Shown: piece after piece, positions 37,754 to 49,664 of the stretch
Layout of the letters: each line of letters begins with the position of its first letter
How positions within the stretch are numbered: the stretch's first letter is position 1
NCBI GenBank assembly: GCA_022701365.1
Contig: JAKUHH010000177.1
Span: 1,054,001-1,118,000, forward strand
DNA length: 64,000 bases
From: Mycocentrospora acerina
Taxonomy: Eukaryota; Ascomycota; Dothideomycetes; Pleosporales
Reading direction: 5' to 3'
Position numbers and translations under genes: made by a program
Notes under the pieces: generated by a model
Seen by the model: only the letters and a program-made list of their open reading frames with translations
The model's database searches: none
What the model was told of the DNA's origin: nothing

Positions 37754-39654
37754 CTACGGACCGTTGCCGCGCGTGCTTGACCGTTTAGTGCTATTGTTGA
37801 GATTAGCCTATGTAAACCGAGCAAATAGAAGGTGAGGTGATGCAACTTACGTCGACGTCTTCCCATCCACGGCCCTTTACGTTGGCCAGTTCGTCCATGG
37901 ACATGATGTGACCATTTGTGACTGCAGTTTATGTTAGCCCGTGATTCATTCCGTTGCATAGTGGTTGATGCATGGCTTGCGCTCAATTCCCAAAAGAGGG
38001 GGGAAAGTAAACGGATGGGAAGCTTACAGTAACCAGCTTGGATTTTAGCATCGATCTCAACACGGCTATCGGCGGGGATCATATCGTCGGGGATCGGGAC
38101 TCGCTCGTGAATTGGGATGCCTTGCTCGACAATAGCGTCATGCTTCATGCTGTGGAGATTGTCAGCTTTTCCCCGCACGATGAGGGTGAACAACTTACTT
38201 GGACATGCTGAGCATCCTGTCAATCTTGGTGATGCCGAGCCAGTGGAGAATATCAGGCATCAGTGCTTGGAAACGCATGTCCTTGACACCGGCAATATTC
38301 TCTGTCCTCTGGAAGTACTCGCTGGCCCTGTCTTCTCCTCGCTTTCTCGCGTTGTAGACGAGGTACTTGGTCACTTCACCAAGAGCACGGCCTTCCTTAC
38401 GGAAGTAGATGACTACACCACTTCCACCCTTCTGGGCTTCCTTTACTGCCTCTTCAATACCAAAGGTGAGATATGGGCGACATGTGCAGATGTCAGAGCC
38501 AAACACATCACTACCGTTGCATTCATCATGGACACGGAGGGCAAGACGGGCGCTGGGATCAGACATCTTGGCTGGGTCACCGAAAATGTAGACGGTGAGA
38601 CCGCCAATTGGGGGCATGAAGAGCTTGATGTCAGAACGAGTGATCAGTTCAGGGTATGAACCACCTGTCTCTTCGAAAAGCGTTCGCCTGAGAATCCCCT
38701 CGTCTAAAATTGGTAATTAGCAGAAGTACGTCAGGTATTTGAGCAGAGAACATACCAATGTTGAAGCGCTCTGCTACTCCTGGGAGGTACCACACAGGCT
38801 CAACAGCGACCTTGGTCACAGCAACTTCACCCGTCTCGTTGATACAAATCTTGCCATCTGGAACGAGACGGCCAGCCTTCACACTATCTTCTAGCTCAGG
38901 AACCTTCATGTGTGCACGGGTGATGGCAATGGTAGGCCTAATCTCAACATCATCCTTGTCCATGATGTCCTTGTATAACCAAGGAGCGAGATGACCGTAC
39001 GGGTCCATGGCGACAATCTTCTTCTTGTCGCCCCATTGTGGGAAAGGACCGATGCTTGCGGCAGGTTCTGTGTTTGTGAAGTCTGGCTTGTGGCTGATGT
39101 CGAGGTTCTTGCTTGCTACAGCGAGAGCATTGTAAATCGAGTACGATCCTCCGTGCGCACCGATAGCTTGAAAGCGTTAGTAACAACATGAAACGATGGT
39201 TACAGCAAAAACACGTACCATTACGCCTACGAATAGTATTCGCATGTCTTGACACGACAACAGGGCCACGGACAGCGGGGTCTTTGGCACCCCAAACCAT
39301 AGGTAATGGGTCAACACCGGCTTGACCGGGATACGAAGTCAAGATGATCTTTGAAGTTTTTGAAATGCTTGTTGGACGAAGAGGCTCTTCACTGGGTGTA
39401 GATGGCTCTTCGTACTGTTTGCTAATAGCCTCTACGGTCTTGTCCGACTCAGCCTCCGTTGCCTTGTTCTGACTGAGAGCACTGTTGGCAGCTTCGCTCG
39501 CTGCCTCATCCTTCAATTGCTTGATGCCCGCAAGCATGTTCACACGCCCGTTAATCTTGTCAACAGAAGCCGCGAGCTGAGAGTTCTCCAGCCGCATCGC
39601 CTTGAGACCGTCCAGAATCTCCTTGAGAACGGCATCACTGGTGGTGCCCGACAT
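37754..39654 (-). CDS. URC1: URC1-type GTP cyclohydrolase II homologue (uracil catabolism)
   Basis: Member of the GTP-cyclohydrolase-II superfamily. The long N-terminal part (SYPGQAGVDPLPMVWGAKDP; MDPYGHLAPWLYKDIMDKDD) fits the URC1 branch, needed for uracil degradation in yeasts, rather than riboflavin RIB1. Exons: 39654-39219, 39166-38756, 38703-38199, 38149-38028, 37921-37851 and, less surely, 37807-37754, giving about 532 aa. Zinc ligands C344, C355 and C357 in DECNGSDVFGSDICTCRPYL keep the spacing of bacterial RibA (C-x10-C-x-C). GVVIYFRKEGRALGE holds the catalytic arginine region. The start MSGTTSDAVLKEIL precedes a coiled-coil-like segment; an in-frame upstream Met at 39756 is possible. 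The 3' end is uncertain: without the last splice the frame ends after VDVSCITSPSICSVYIG. Confidence 0.87.
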
Positions 39655-40232
39655 GGTTGGTTTTTGGGTGCTTTCAGATAACGAAAGTCTGGGCAGGATA
39701 TGTAAAGAGGAATCCAAGGGTGGTTGTTGCCCTCTGGCAAGTTGACACGGATGCAAGGGACGAATATGAACGATGGGATGAATTTAAAGTACTGGGAGAC
39801 CAAGCACTTGCACGGCAGATCAAGCTCTATTTAAACGTTTCGACGCGTCCCAAGAGACACAGAGGGGAGAGGGACGAAGCCACGGCAACGTGGTCGAAGG
39901 TGGGAGCTCCAGGACAGCTGACTATCCGCGCCGACGGCGGTGGTCGATTGGAGCGGGGCACTAGCGGGGGCACTAAACGGGCTTATCGACACGTGATTTG
40001 ACCTAACCGGGCAGTTGCCAGCGTCGGCCATCGGAGTTCTCCACCAGAGGCCAAAGTTCCTCACAACGTTCGCGACGTGTGAGAAGCGCGTCATTGCAGA
40101 GAGACGACCACCACGCGCCGACATTCTCTAGCACAACTGCAGCCTTAAAAAAATTGCCCGAATAGTCTGTGGCGCTAAAGCTTTGCAGCCACATTCTCCT
40201 GCGCATACATCCGCCGCCTTGCTATACACAAC
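39655..40232. other. Divergent intergenic region, URC1 / ELF1
   Basis: 578 bp shared by two divergent genes. Short frames only; no repeat or RNA seen. Confidence 0.6.
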
Positions 40233-40784
40233 ATGGTTCGTATATGCTGCCTTCGGCCGTGTCGCATGCGCCCACTAACCGTTCCTACAGGGCAAGCGCA
40301 AATCATCCAGCAAGCCGCAAGGGACCAAGAAGGTATAGCTCCTACGCGCACCCCCGACGGCGTTTGCGCTGACAAGTTGCGCAGAAGGAAAAGCTTCCGA
40401 CGACGTTCCAATGCCTGTTCTGTAATCACGAAAAGAGCGTCTCCGTCTCTATTGAGAAGAAGTCGGGCGTCGGCAACCTGCAGTGCAAGGTCTGCGGGCA
40501 GACTTTCCAGACAAACATCAACTGTATGCGCCCTACCGAATCCCGGGGGGAGGGAGGGTACGTGCTGATACCTTACAGATCTCTCTGCGCCTGTTGATGT
40601 ATACGCCGACTGGATCGATGCTTGTGACGCAGTAGCAAAGGAGGCAGCGGCTGGCAGGGCTACTGAACGATCAACCTACCGCACCGGCGCGCTCCCAAAG
40701 GCCTCAAATGACAATGACGACGACGACGATGACGGATTCATTGAGCAGGATGACTTGGACGCAGAGGGCGAATACGCGGACTAG
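40233..40784 (+). CDS. ELF1: Transcription elongation factor 1 (Elf1)
   Basis: Small zinc-ribbon protein that binds RNA polymerase II and helps it pass nucleosomes. Four exons, 40233-40235, 40291-40332, 40385-40523 and 40579-40784, give 129 aa. The first coding exon is just the ATG. Splicing at GTTCGT...CTACAG then gives [20 protein letters not shown], the expected basic tail. The zinc ribbon is [10 protein letters not shown] (C25, C28) and [11 protein letters not shown] (C49, C52), followed by [20 protein letters not shown] and an acidic end [18 protein letters not shown]. The unspliced reading from the same ATG gives an unrelated arginine-rich frame, so the split start is well supported. 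Confidence 0.95.
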
Positions 40785-41300
40785 ATTCTGGGCTTGTTCT
40801 TTGAACCAGTGTACAACATGCGACTTGATGGATTGGAGTTGGGATTCGCATCTGAGGCGTTTAGGGCATACCACGGACAATGGGCCCACGGTTTCACGGC
40901 GTTGTCTTTCTGGGGCTCGTGTATGGTGTAGGATACGGGTTCCTGCTGCGGCAGGCGTACCAACGTACAGATGTGCACGCAATGATATTTGTTACCAAGT
41001 ACCTCCATCGTCACCCGTTTCTTCATGCCGCCCGTTTGCCTCAGCGCCGCTCCGACTGCTCGTTGTAGCTGAGGTCAGGTCTCCAAACCAGAACCTGATG
41101 TGTAAAAAAAAAGACATAGTCCGCTGTTGTTAGATACACAAAATTGCGACCTAATAGCGAGAGCTCCCGAACAAACTTTTTTTTCATTTAATATTCGTTC
41201 ATGCCATTTATATCAAGTTCATATCGAACCTCCCCCCTCCTATGCCAAACTATGCAATTTATATGTCATGGTGACGATGATGCGAAGATTCTTGAGCATT
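40785..41300. other. Convergent intergenic region, ELF1 / UPRT
   Basis: 3' flanks of two convergent genes. Nothing beyond short A and T runs. Confidence 0.6.
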
Positions 41301-42182
<882 letters not shown>

Positions 42183-42931
42183 GTTTGTGTGGTGAAGTTT
42201 GTTCTAATTTTATTTGATTTGGTGTAGAGTGGGGTAGTTGGAGGGGTTGTGGGCTGAAGCTGATCAGTCAAAGAAGATGATTGTCAAGTCGAGAGCGTTA
42301 AAAAATTCAAAAGGAGTACACTATGAGGAGCAAAGTCATATATCAAGCTCGTTCAAGTCTTACCTCAGCTTTGAAGCTTGCAGATAGGCCGCTCTTAAAT
42401 GGCTGCAGAATAGGGTAAAAGTCCGGCAAGTGGGGCGCACTGATGGTCGTCGAGCACTTCAGAGATAGACGAGCATGTAACAGAAAACAACGAGCGGACA
42501 CAGTGTTAAGATAACGCGCAAAGAGGAGAAGTGGACTTGCCCGTCAGGCACGCGACATATAGGCGACCTCCAGGTTCCACCCTCACTCCGAGAACCGCCC
42601 TCCTGTTCGGGTTAGCAAGATCTGATAACACGCGGGGGACCCTGCTTGGCGCATCCTTGCACCCAAACCAGCAACTTTAGACGGCTTTGTCATTGCTTTT
42701 CCCATGCAGTTGTGCCATTGAACCGTGGATCTCACAGGCACTGTGAAGGGCAAGACACGAGCGACGATTGCTGGCCATCTGGCGCGCCTGTCCGTTGTTG
42801 CGCAGCTGGGTGAAGGGGCTTTGTCGTGCTTGCCATCCTGCACTAGGTGTTCCTACCACTACTGTTACCAGGATGTGCATCTAGGGTAGCTTTTGGAGGT
42901 TCATCACGTCAACACCACAGCAGCGCGCACC
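42183..42931. other. Divergent intergenic region, UPRT / WAPL
   Basis: Shared upstream DNA. No supported gene. The WAPL frame continues upstream of its first ATG to a TTG at 42893, which I did not use as a start. Confidence 0.6.
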
Positions 42932-45900
42932 ATGACGACATCCATGTCTTCAATGTTCACCGCTGCGGAACGCCGCAAGAAAGTCATCAGATATGGCAAA
43001 TCCTCGCGTCTCTCCACGATCCCACCACCGGCATCCAACGTCGACGCGTCTTTCGCCGAACCTGCCTCGCATGCGACACGGAAAGCAGCAGAAGGGACAT
43101 CGCAGGCTGATGGCGTGTCGCACAACGGACGCGTGAAATCTGGGGAGCTCGACGTTTTCGACGTACCCTCCGAGGACGACGTCTTGCTGTCGCACTCGCT
43201 CAACCAGTTGAAGAAGCCTCTGGCCAAGCGAAGGATGCCTGCCGATGAATGGGACGTGCCTTCTTCAGGCGACGAAGGTTCGTTGTCAAAACAGCGAGCG
43301 CGGAAAAATCCCAAGCCGTTACGCAAGCTTGAGAACGTGAAGCCCGAGAACGTGAAGTCAGCAGCGCCTGTCTCAAAGAACCCGCAGAAACCCACCCATC
43401 CGCAAAAACTTGCTCCAGTGCCCAAGCCCTCCCCGAACGATCCGCTCGTACCCCAAATTCGACGCGTAAAGCCTTTGCAGCCGGTACATAAATCTGAACA
43501 AACTGCTAGAGGCGGAGAAGCAGTGTCTCGAGCTGTCGCAAAGCCGAAAATTGCACCACGAGCGATACCGACTGCCTCATCTGCAGCCAGGCCACAACAC
43601 ATTAGTAAAGCAACCTCTGCACTGCCACTCAAGAACGCGCCGCCAGCAGGTCAATCTACTGATCTTGCCATCTTTGACGCACCCTCAGACAACGATGCGC
43701 CTCCTCCCATTCGTAAGCCCCATGGTCAGACCTCAACGAGTAAGACGAAGCAACCTACGAAATTGGATTCATTAAAGACTCGATCTAAACCAGAGGAACT
43801 CGCCCAGTCCGACGACTCAAACACATCGAAGAAGCGGAAGCGAGTAGGTCAAGTGCCTGTTGATATAGCCCCCAAGGCAATGCTGGAGCGGAAGAAGGAG
43901 GCAGTGACCTCACAAGCTAATCACAATTACAAGAGAAAAGACGACCATTTTCTAGCCGAGCAGCCAGCTGTGGTCTCGGCATCTAAGTCTCAGCCTGCAG
44001 AGCCTGTAATTAATAAGCCAAGGCGGACCCGACAACGCATGGTGATTCCCTCGCGGCCAGTCATTCCCAAAAGCCAGACTTCTCCTGCAAAATTACACAA
44101 CATGGTTCTTCAGCAACAGCCTTTACAATCAACCACTGTTTCTGTAGTACCCAGGGTATCTGACATACCATGTGAGGATGATGTTACAATGTACGATATT
44201 CCAGAGTCAATGGCTACGCCAGTCCGCACTGCTAAAGCCACTCCGCCTGGGTCCGTGACGCCACGCCAAAAAGCTCTTTTCACCAGTCTCCTAAGCGACT
44301 CATGCTCGACTCCGAGAACAGGGATGCTTAACATGGCTGCGCTACAACTGTCAGATCGAAAGCCTAGGTCGCTGATTGGAGACCTAGCTAGATCCAAATC
44401 GGATCTTTCTCATACCAATCAATCCCGAAAGGCCAGACTTATTGACACACTCAAACCTGCCGAGACCAGCTCAGAGGAAGACGAGAGTGAAAGTGACGAG
44501 GATGAGGAGGGGGGTGTAGATGATTCTAACACAAGAATACATGTTTCAGCAACGCAAAACGGGGATGTTCACCAGACTCGACATGTGGGGAAGAGTATGT
44601 CTTCTAGTATGGATGTGGACGTAGAGGTAGCAGTGGAATCTCAATCATCGCAAGTGACTTCCGGAGCTGGTACCCGTGCGAAGTTCACGTATGCGAAGCA
44701 GCGTTCCTATCTTCAGGAAGCCAACCCCGAGGATGAGCTTTTAATTTCCATGGATCTCGACGACGACTTTGGTGGGGAGTTCCAAAAGAAGGACAGTCAG
44801 TACGAGGAAAATGAAGAAGAGCAGACGAGCCAGGTGCGGGCTCATCACGAGCTTAGGACACAGGGACATCAACACAGATTTCTTCGTGACACAGAGTCAG
44901 CGATTGATGATATTGCCAACAAGACAAATAATAGCATACGTCGTACTGCTATGATAGAATTTTGCACCAAACTTGCTGACGAGAGCTTCGTTAGTCAACT
45001 TCTCGACTCTTCATTGGCTCATCAATTCTTCGAGAATGTCTCGTCAAATGGCGAAATCATCTTTGACTTTGCAGCAAGTGTAGCCATCATTTTCATTCTG
45101 AGAACGGACCACACATATGCGGTAGTAGACCAGATACGTCGATCAGGCATTTATGCCACCTGGGCCACACTCTTAGGTAACGACAGTGACATCCAGCGTA
45201 TTGTAAAAGATCGCAAAAACAATCTTTCAAGGATTGCGCAACCTTTAGTGACGGAATTCGGAACATTGGTACAAGGCTGTAGCTTCTGGTCTTCTGGCCA
45301 GCCCGAGAAGATTACTCCGCAGATAGTAGCCCTCAAAGCCATGGAACTACTTGTATTGGAGCTTCAAAAGGCTGGCAGTATTGAGACACTTGCTACTCAA
45401 GACACAGTCTCCCAGCTCATCGATATCGCCTCGAAACCTTGTGAGCGCCTAAAGTCAGGAAAACACACGGCACAGGATACATTGGCTCTGGCATTGATCT
45501 TCTCGATTCTAGAAGGTGCATCTGTCGGTGTAAAACAGAACCAGGGCCTGTGGTCTAATCGAATGCTCCAAGGATTGGCAGATTTGATGCCTATTTTCTT
45601 CGAAACTAGTGGTGCTTCGCCAATTCTGTTGGCTGTCAAACTTTGCATGAATCTTACCAACAACAAGCCAAACGCCTGTCAGCCGTTCTCCGGCGCGGCC
45701 TTTGTGCAACCTCTTGTGCGATCTATCTGTCACAGATTTCAACTTCTCCACACAGGACTTGATCAGGAGGTGCTGACCGAGGTTCGGGATAGTTTAATTC
45801 TTAGCCTGGGCGCCATGATAAATCTCGCCGAGTTCAGCGATCAGGCCAGGTCTCATGTCGATGATGGGGAACAGCTGACTGCTACACTGGTGGACATATT

Positions 45901-46256
45901 TCTGGAGGGGTCTGAGAGAGCCTCTCAGGTACGTTTGCACCTGTGTTTTCTTGCTGACCTCGGCATGACTAACTTTGATTCAGGCTGATTCTATGGAAGA
46001 GTCTCATTCTAGTGTCGCAGTTGGATACTTGGCAGTACTCCTTGGAAATCTGTGTCTCAATGACTCTGTGCGAACCAAAATTCAGACACGACTCCCCGAC
46101 CGACAACTGAACATCTTGGTCGAGATGATCAAGGAGTTTGTGCGGTACCACGAATATGCTCATCGCAAGGCTAAACAGTTTGAAGGAGAAGAAGGGCAAG
46201 AGACGTGGAAGAATTATACCACTCGCCTCATGCTAGTGGTTGAGAAGTTGGAGTAA
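42932..46256 (+). CDS. WPL1: WAPL-domain cohesin release factor
   Basis: Fungal homologue of Wapl/Rad61, which opens cohesin rings to release them from chromatin, acting with Pds5 in the nucleus. Exon 1 is 42932-45928 and exon 2 is 45984-46256, giving 1089 aa. The first ATG after the TTG-open frame starts MTTSMSSMFTAAERRKKVIR. Residues ~1-600 are disordered and rich in Lys, Pro and Ser. They contain several acidic motifs of one type: FDVPSEDD (~76-83), WDVPSSGD (~108-115), FDAPSDND (~247-254) and SDIPCEDD then YDIPES (~409-425). The C-terminal half is an alpha-helical WAPL domain, with RRTAMIEFCTKLADESFVSQ, DFAASVAIIFILRTD, LAVKLCMNLTNNKPNACQPF and VAVGYLAVLLGNLCLNDSVR. It lies tandem with RHEB downstream. 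Confidence 0.88.
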
Positions 46257-47159
46257 GCAGGAGCCTAGAGGCACCGCCGTCTGAGCAGGACTCAATGTTG
46301 TTGCATATGCGGCAGCTCAGGTGATGCCTACTGTCACGATTCACATGTTTACTTTGCATGTTTGGGAATCCGGGTTGCTTATTACTGGGGATTTGACCAG
46401 CCTCTTTGGCTACGGGCGTTTTAGGGTTGGGAGAGGGGTCCGCGATTGCAGCACAATACCCATTATACGCGAAGTGCCGCGTGGATCGAATCGGGCGGGC
46501 GGGCAGATGATGAAGACTTGGAGTCATGTTCTAAATATGATCCGAAGACGAAAGACATATTGGCCACCAATATGTAGTAGCTATAGTACCGAGACGGTTG
46601 AATGCTTGGCGATGCGTGTGTCTATGCATAGAACATATGATGCGGACCGGGCTCACTCTTCCGACGTCTCGCATGTGATGTCTCCCGCCGCCGCCGCCGA
46701 CCTTGGCCCGGCTCGGAAGATCCCAAAGGCAAAAGTCTCGGGAAATCCAAGCATGTGCAGCTTCTGGCCAGCTACTGACTTGTGGTTGGCTAGGCCAAAA
46801 ATGAATGATATCACGTAAATTCAATGCCTGGGATTCGTCGATCGGCACCCGCACGTGTCTGTGGATTGTAGATGGTAGACACTAAGACGATAGAGTAGGT
46901 AGGGGTGGCATGACAGCGTCGGGAGGATAGGAGGGAGGATAGCATGGAGGGGGCCTTGCGTTTCTGCGTGAAGAAGTAATTTTTTGGTTTGGCAGGATTT
47001 TATCCCCCTTTAGCTATTATTGCTGCTTGCACATCTTACTGCTTCTCCCGACTCTGTCTTACTTGACATATCCAGATTCTGCGACGTCATTTTATTGGCA
47101 AGCAAGCGTTTTGAAGCTTACTTCGTTTTTTTTTGCCGTTTTCCACCTAGGTTCCTTTT

Positions 47160-47216
47160 TCCCTCTCTCTCTCTCTCCCTGTGTGTGTGTGTGTCTCTCT
47201 CTCTCTCTCGCTCGCT
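47160..47216. repeat. CT / GT / CT dinucleotide microsatellite
   Basis: A (CT)n block, a (GT)n block and a second (CT)n block in series, upstream of RHEB. Confidence 0.85.
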
Positions 47217-47354
47217 CGGTGAGATCTGCTCCGCGGCGTCATTCGTATTGGGGAGATCGGCACGAAACACGCGCTTCCACATTCATCACTCTTCTGCGTT
47301 TTGTGTGCTCTACCTCTCACTACCTGCCCTTCTTTGTTGGAAGCTTCCCGCCCC

Positions 47355-47355
<1 letters not shown>

Positions 47356-47386
<31 letters not shown>

Positions 47387-47584
47387 NNNNNNNNNNNNNN
47401 NNNNNNNNNNNNNNNNNNNNNNNNNNNNNNNNNNNNNNNNNNNNNNNNNNNNNNNNNNNNNNNNNNNNNNNNNNNNNNNNNNNNNNNNNNNNNNNNNNNN
47501 NNNNNNNNNNNNNNNNNNNNNNNNNNNNNNNNNNNNNNNNNNNNNNNNNNNNNNNNNNNNCCACCCCCCCCCCCCCCCCCCCCC
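47356..47584. other. Poly-C run with 174-base assembly gap
   Basis: About 31 C bases up to 47386, then 174 unknown bases (47387-47560), then a second C run with one A to about 47584. The gap ends 87 bp upstream of the RHEB ATG. A sequencing or assembly break at a long C/G homopolymer explains it best. Confidence 0.95.
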
Positions 47585-47671
47585 GCTCGCAAAGACTATT
47601 CGTTCGCTCGGCATCCCCAGCACCCCCAGTATCCCCCCACGACTTTTGCCCGCGAAATCGCAGCAAGCAAG

Positions 47672-48652
47672 ATGCCGGCACCCAAACAGAGGAAGATGGC
47701 TATTGTCGGCAGCAGGGCTGTTGGTACGTTGCATTGGTTGCGAGACTAGACGTGTTGTTATTGTTCTAATTGTTGTTGTTTTTGTTATTATTATTATTAT
47801 TGTCATTAACACTGAAGCTGACTGAGTGTGACGTATAGGTAAATCGAGTCTGACGGTGCAGTTTGTCGACGGCCATTTTGTCGACAGCTACTACCCGACG
47901 ATTGAGAATACGTTTAGCAAGATGATTCGGTACAAGAACCAGGAGTTTGCGACGGAGATTATCGATACGGCTGGACAGGTATGTTTGTTGAGGGTTTGCT
48001 TTTCTCCCCGCATTGCATCGCAGCGCAGCGCAGTGCAGTGCAGCGCAGCACAGCATAGCACACCGCTGTGTTGGGGGGTGGTTGAGCTTCGTAGCCAGCC
48101 CCCCTCCTCCTCGCCAGAGGTGCGCAACGTCGATTGGCAGTGTTGGGCGGTGCACATGAAAGTTGCAGCTGAAGGCTGGATTTTTTGGAGGTCTTTTGCT
48201 AATATGGGATTTGCCATAGGATGAATACAGCATTCTGAACTCGAAGCATTTTATCGGCATCCATGGTTATATGATTGTCTACTCTGTCGCCAGCAAGCAG
48301 AGCTTCGAGATGGCGCGCATTATCCGCGACAAGATCCTCAACCACCTCGTGAGTTTCTTCCCGTTCATTCACCGCCTGTGTCCGTGTTCCTCGTCTAACC
48401 TGCTTCGTCCAGGCCGTGGATTGGGTCCCCCTCGTCATTGTAGGCAACAAGTCCGATCTACGCCCCGAACAACGCCAAGTCACGCCCGAGGACGGCAAGG
48501 CTCTCGCCGAGGAATTCAAGTGCGCGTGGACAGAGGCTAGTGCGCGGTACAACGAGAACGTGCTCAAGGCATTTGAGCTCATGGTAGGCGAGGTGGAGCG
48601 CAGCCAGAACCCCGGTGAGCCTGCTGCTGGCGGCAAGTGCACAGTCATGTAA
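47672..48652 (+). CDS. RHB1: RHEB-family small GTPase
   Basis: Ras-like GTPase acting upstream of TORC1 or in basic amino-acid uptake control in fungi; membrane-attached by farnesylation. Exons 47672-47723, 47839-47978, 48220-48348 and 48413-48652 give 186 aa. G1 is GSRAVGKSS (13-21; Arg at the position of Ras Gly12 is typical of Rheb), the effector region is FVDSYYPTIENTFSK, G3 is DTAGQDEYS starting at 60, and G4 is NKSD (119-122). The CaaX box is CTVM (183-186). Introns 1-3 all split conserved motifs and join exactly. Intron 2 (47979-48219, 241 nt) is long for this window and contains a CAGCG/CAGTG repeat. The upstream region is interrupted by the assembly gap. Confidence 0.97.
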
Positions 48653-49664
48653 GGCGTTGGAGCGGCATGACTGCTGTACAGGGGAATGCCTGCAGACGGG
48701 CTTGCTGCCAAAATGCTCGAGGATGGCAGGGTCCCGAGGAGCAAAGAGGAGGAAGAGAGGGAGGGAGGGAGGAGGGAAGAAGTAGAAACTTTTGGCGGGT
48801 AAACGTTTTAACGAGGACATTTTTCAGATGAGTGATGGGGTCACGCTTATGGGATAGACGGCATAGATGGTGTTGGTTTGGCTTGATTTGGGCACAGTTT
48901 GTTTCCTAATACTCCTTCAGCAGGGACGGGATGGCGCAATGGGGGTATGAGCGGAGGCGTAATGTGCGGATTTTGGGAGACTCGACTGGTGGTGAATGGG
49001 TAACGCGATGAATATGGTCCAAGCATGAATTTGAAGTGTTTTGATGTATCTGGTGTTTTTTGATGCTTCTGACATGTTCTGATGTGTCTGGTAAAATGCA
49101 ATGCGTTTGAAATGTTTTGTGGTGTCTGATAACATGCAATGTGTTTGATATGTTTTGATGTGCCTGCGTATTCAACGTGTCTGTATATCCCAACCTGTCC
49201 GGTGTGTTCTACAGCGCCCGGTGTACTCTACAGTGCCTGTGAATCGCACGTCGACGCTTGCTCTTGCACATGGACTTGCCGCCGACTCGAAGCCCGCTCC
49301 ACTCATGCAGCAATGCACCGACCACCCTCTCTCGCGCGCCTTGATTGGGAAGCTCCAAAGCTTTGACGGCGAGGGCGCTGTGTTCGATGGTTTCACGTGA
49401 ACGGTGTGTTCTGCCTACTGCATTGGGAAGTTTGCGGGCGCGCGTGCTGTGCTGGGCTGGCCGTCGCCTCGTCTGGCAGAGTCACTCGGCCTCGCTGCCC
49501 TCTCTCAGCCACAACAGGCTGGCCAGCGCCCCACATGTTGCGCCTGCCCCGCCAACCTGGCCCCTGACTCAAGCGACACCAGTACATTTGTGAGTCGAGG
49601 GGTTGCGGCTTTGTGGGCACAACAGTCCCCTTCCACAGCCACTTCTGCAACCACGTGAGACAGC
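48653..49664. other. Intergenic, RHEB / seryl-tRNA synthetase
   Basis: RHEB 3' flank and SES1 upstream region. Holds a GGGAGGGAGG-type run near 48758-48776 and a degenerate T/G-rich minisatellite at 49031-49185. The frames here have no family resemblance. Confidence 0.6.
49031..49185. repeat. Degenerate T/G-rich minisatellite
   Basis: About four imperfect copies of a ~38-nt unit built on tttgaaatgttttgtggtg plus tctgataacatgcaatgtg. The phrase TGATGTGTCTG recurs with substitutions. No protein was recognised in it. Confidence 0.55.

Larger units (their letters stand above)
46257..47671. other. Intergenic, WAPL / RHEB, containing an assembly gap
   Basis: WAPL 3' flank and RHEB upstream region. 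A CT- and GT-rich microsatellite lies at 47160-47216, and a poly-C run with unknown bases at 47356-47584 is listed separately. Frames crossing the gap are artefacts of the unknown bases. Confidence 0.7.

Noticed and set aside
42893..42931. Extension of the WAPL frame upstream of 42932
   Set aside because: The frame is open only to a TTG; the first ATG at 42932 gives a sensible start.
47020..47825. Long frames crossing the unknown bases
   Set aside because: They exist only because the 174 unknown bases contain no stop; the flanking poly-C translates as Pro or Gly runs.
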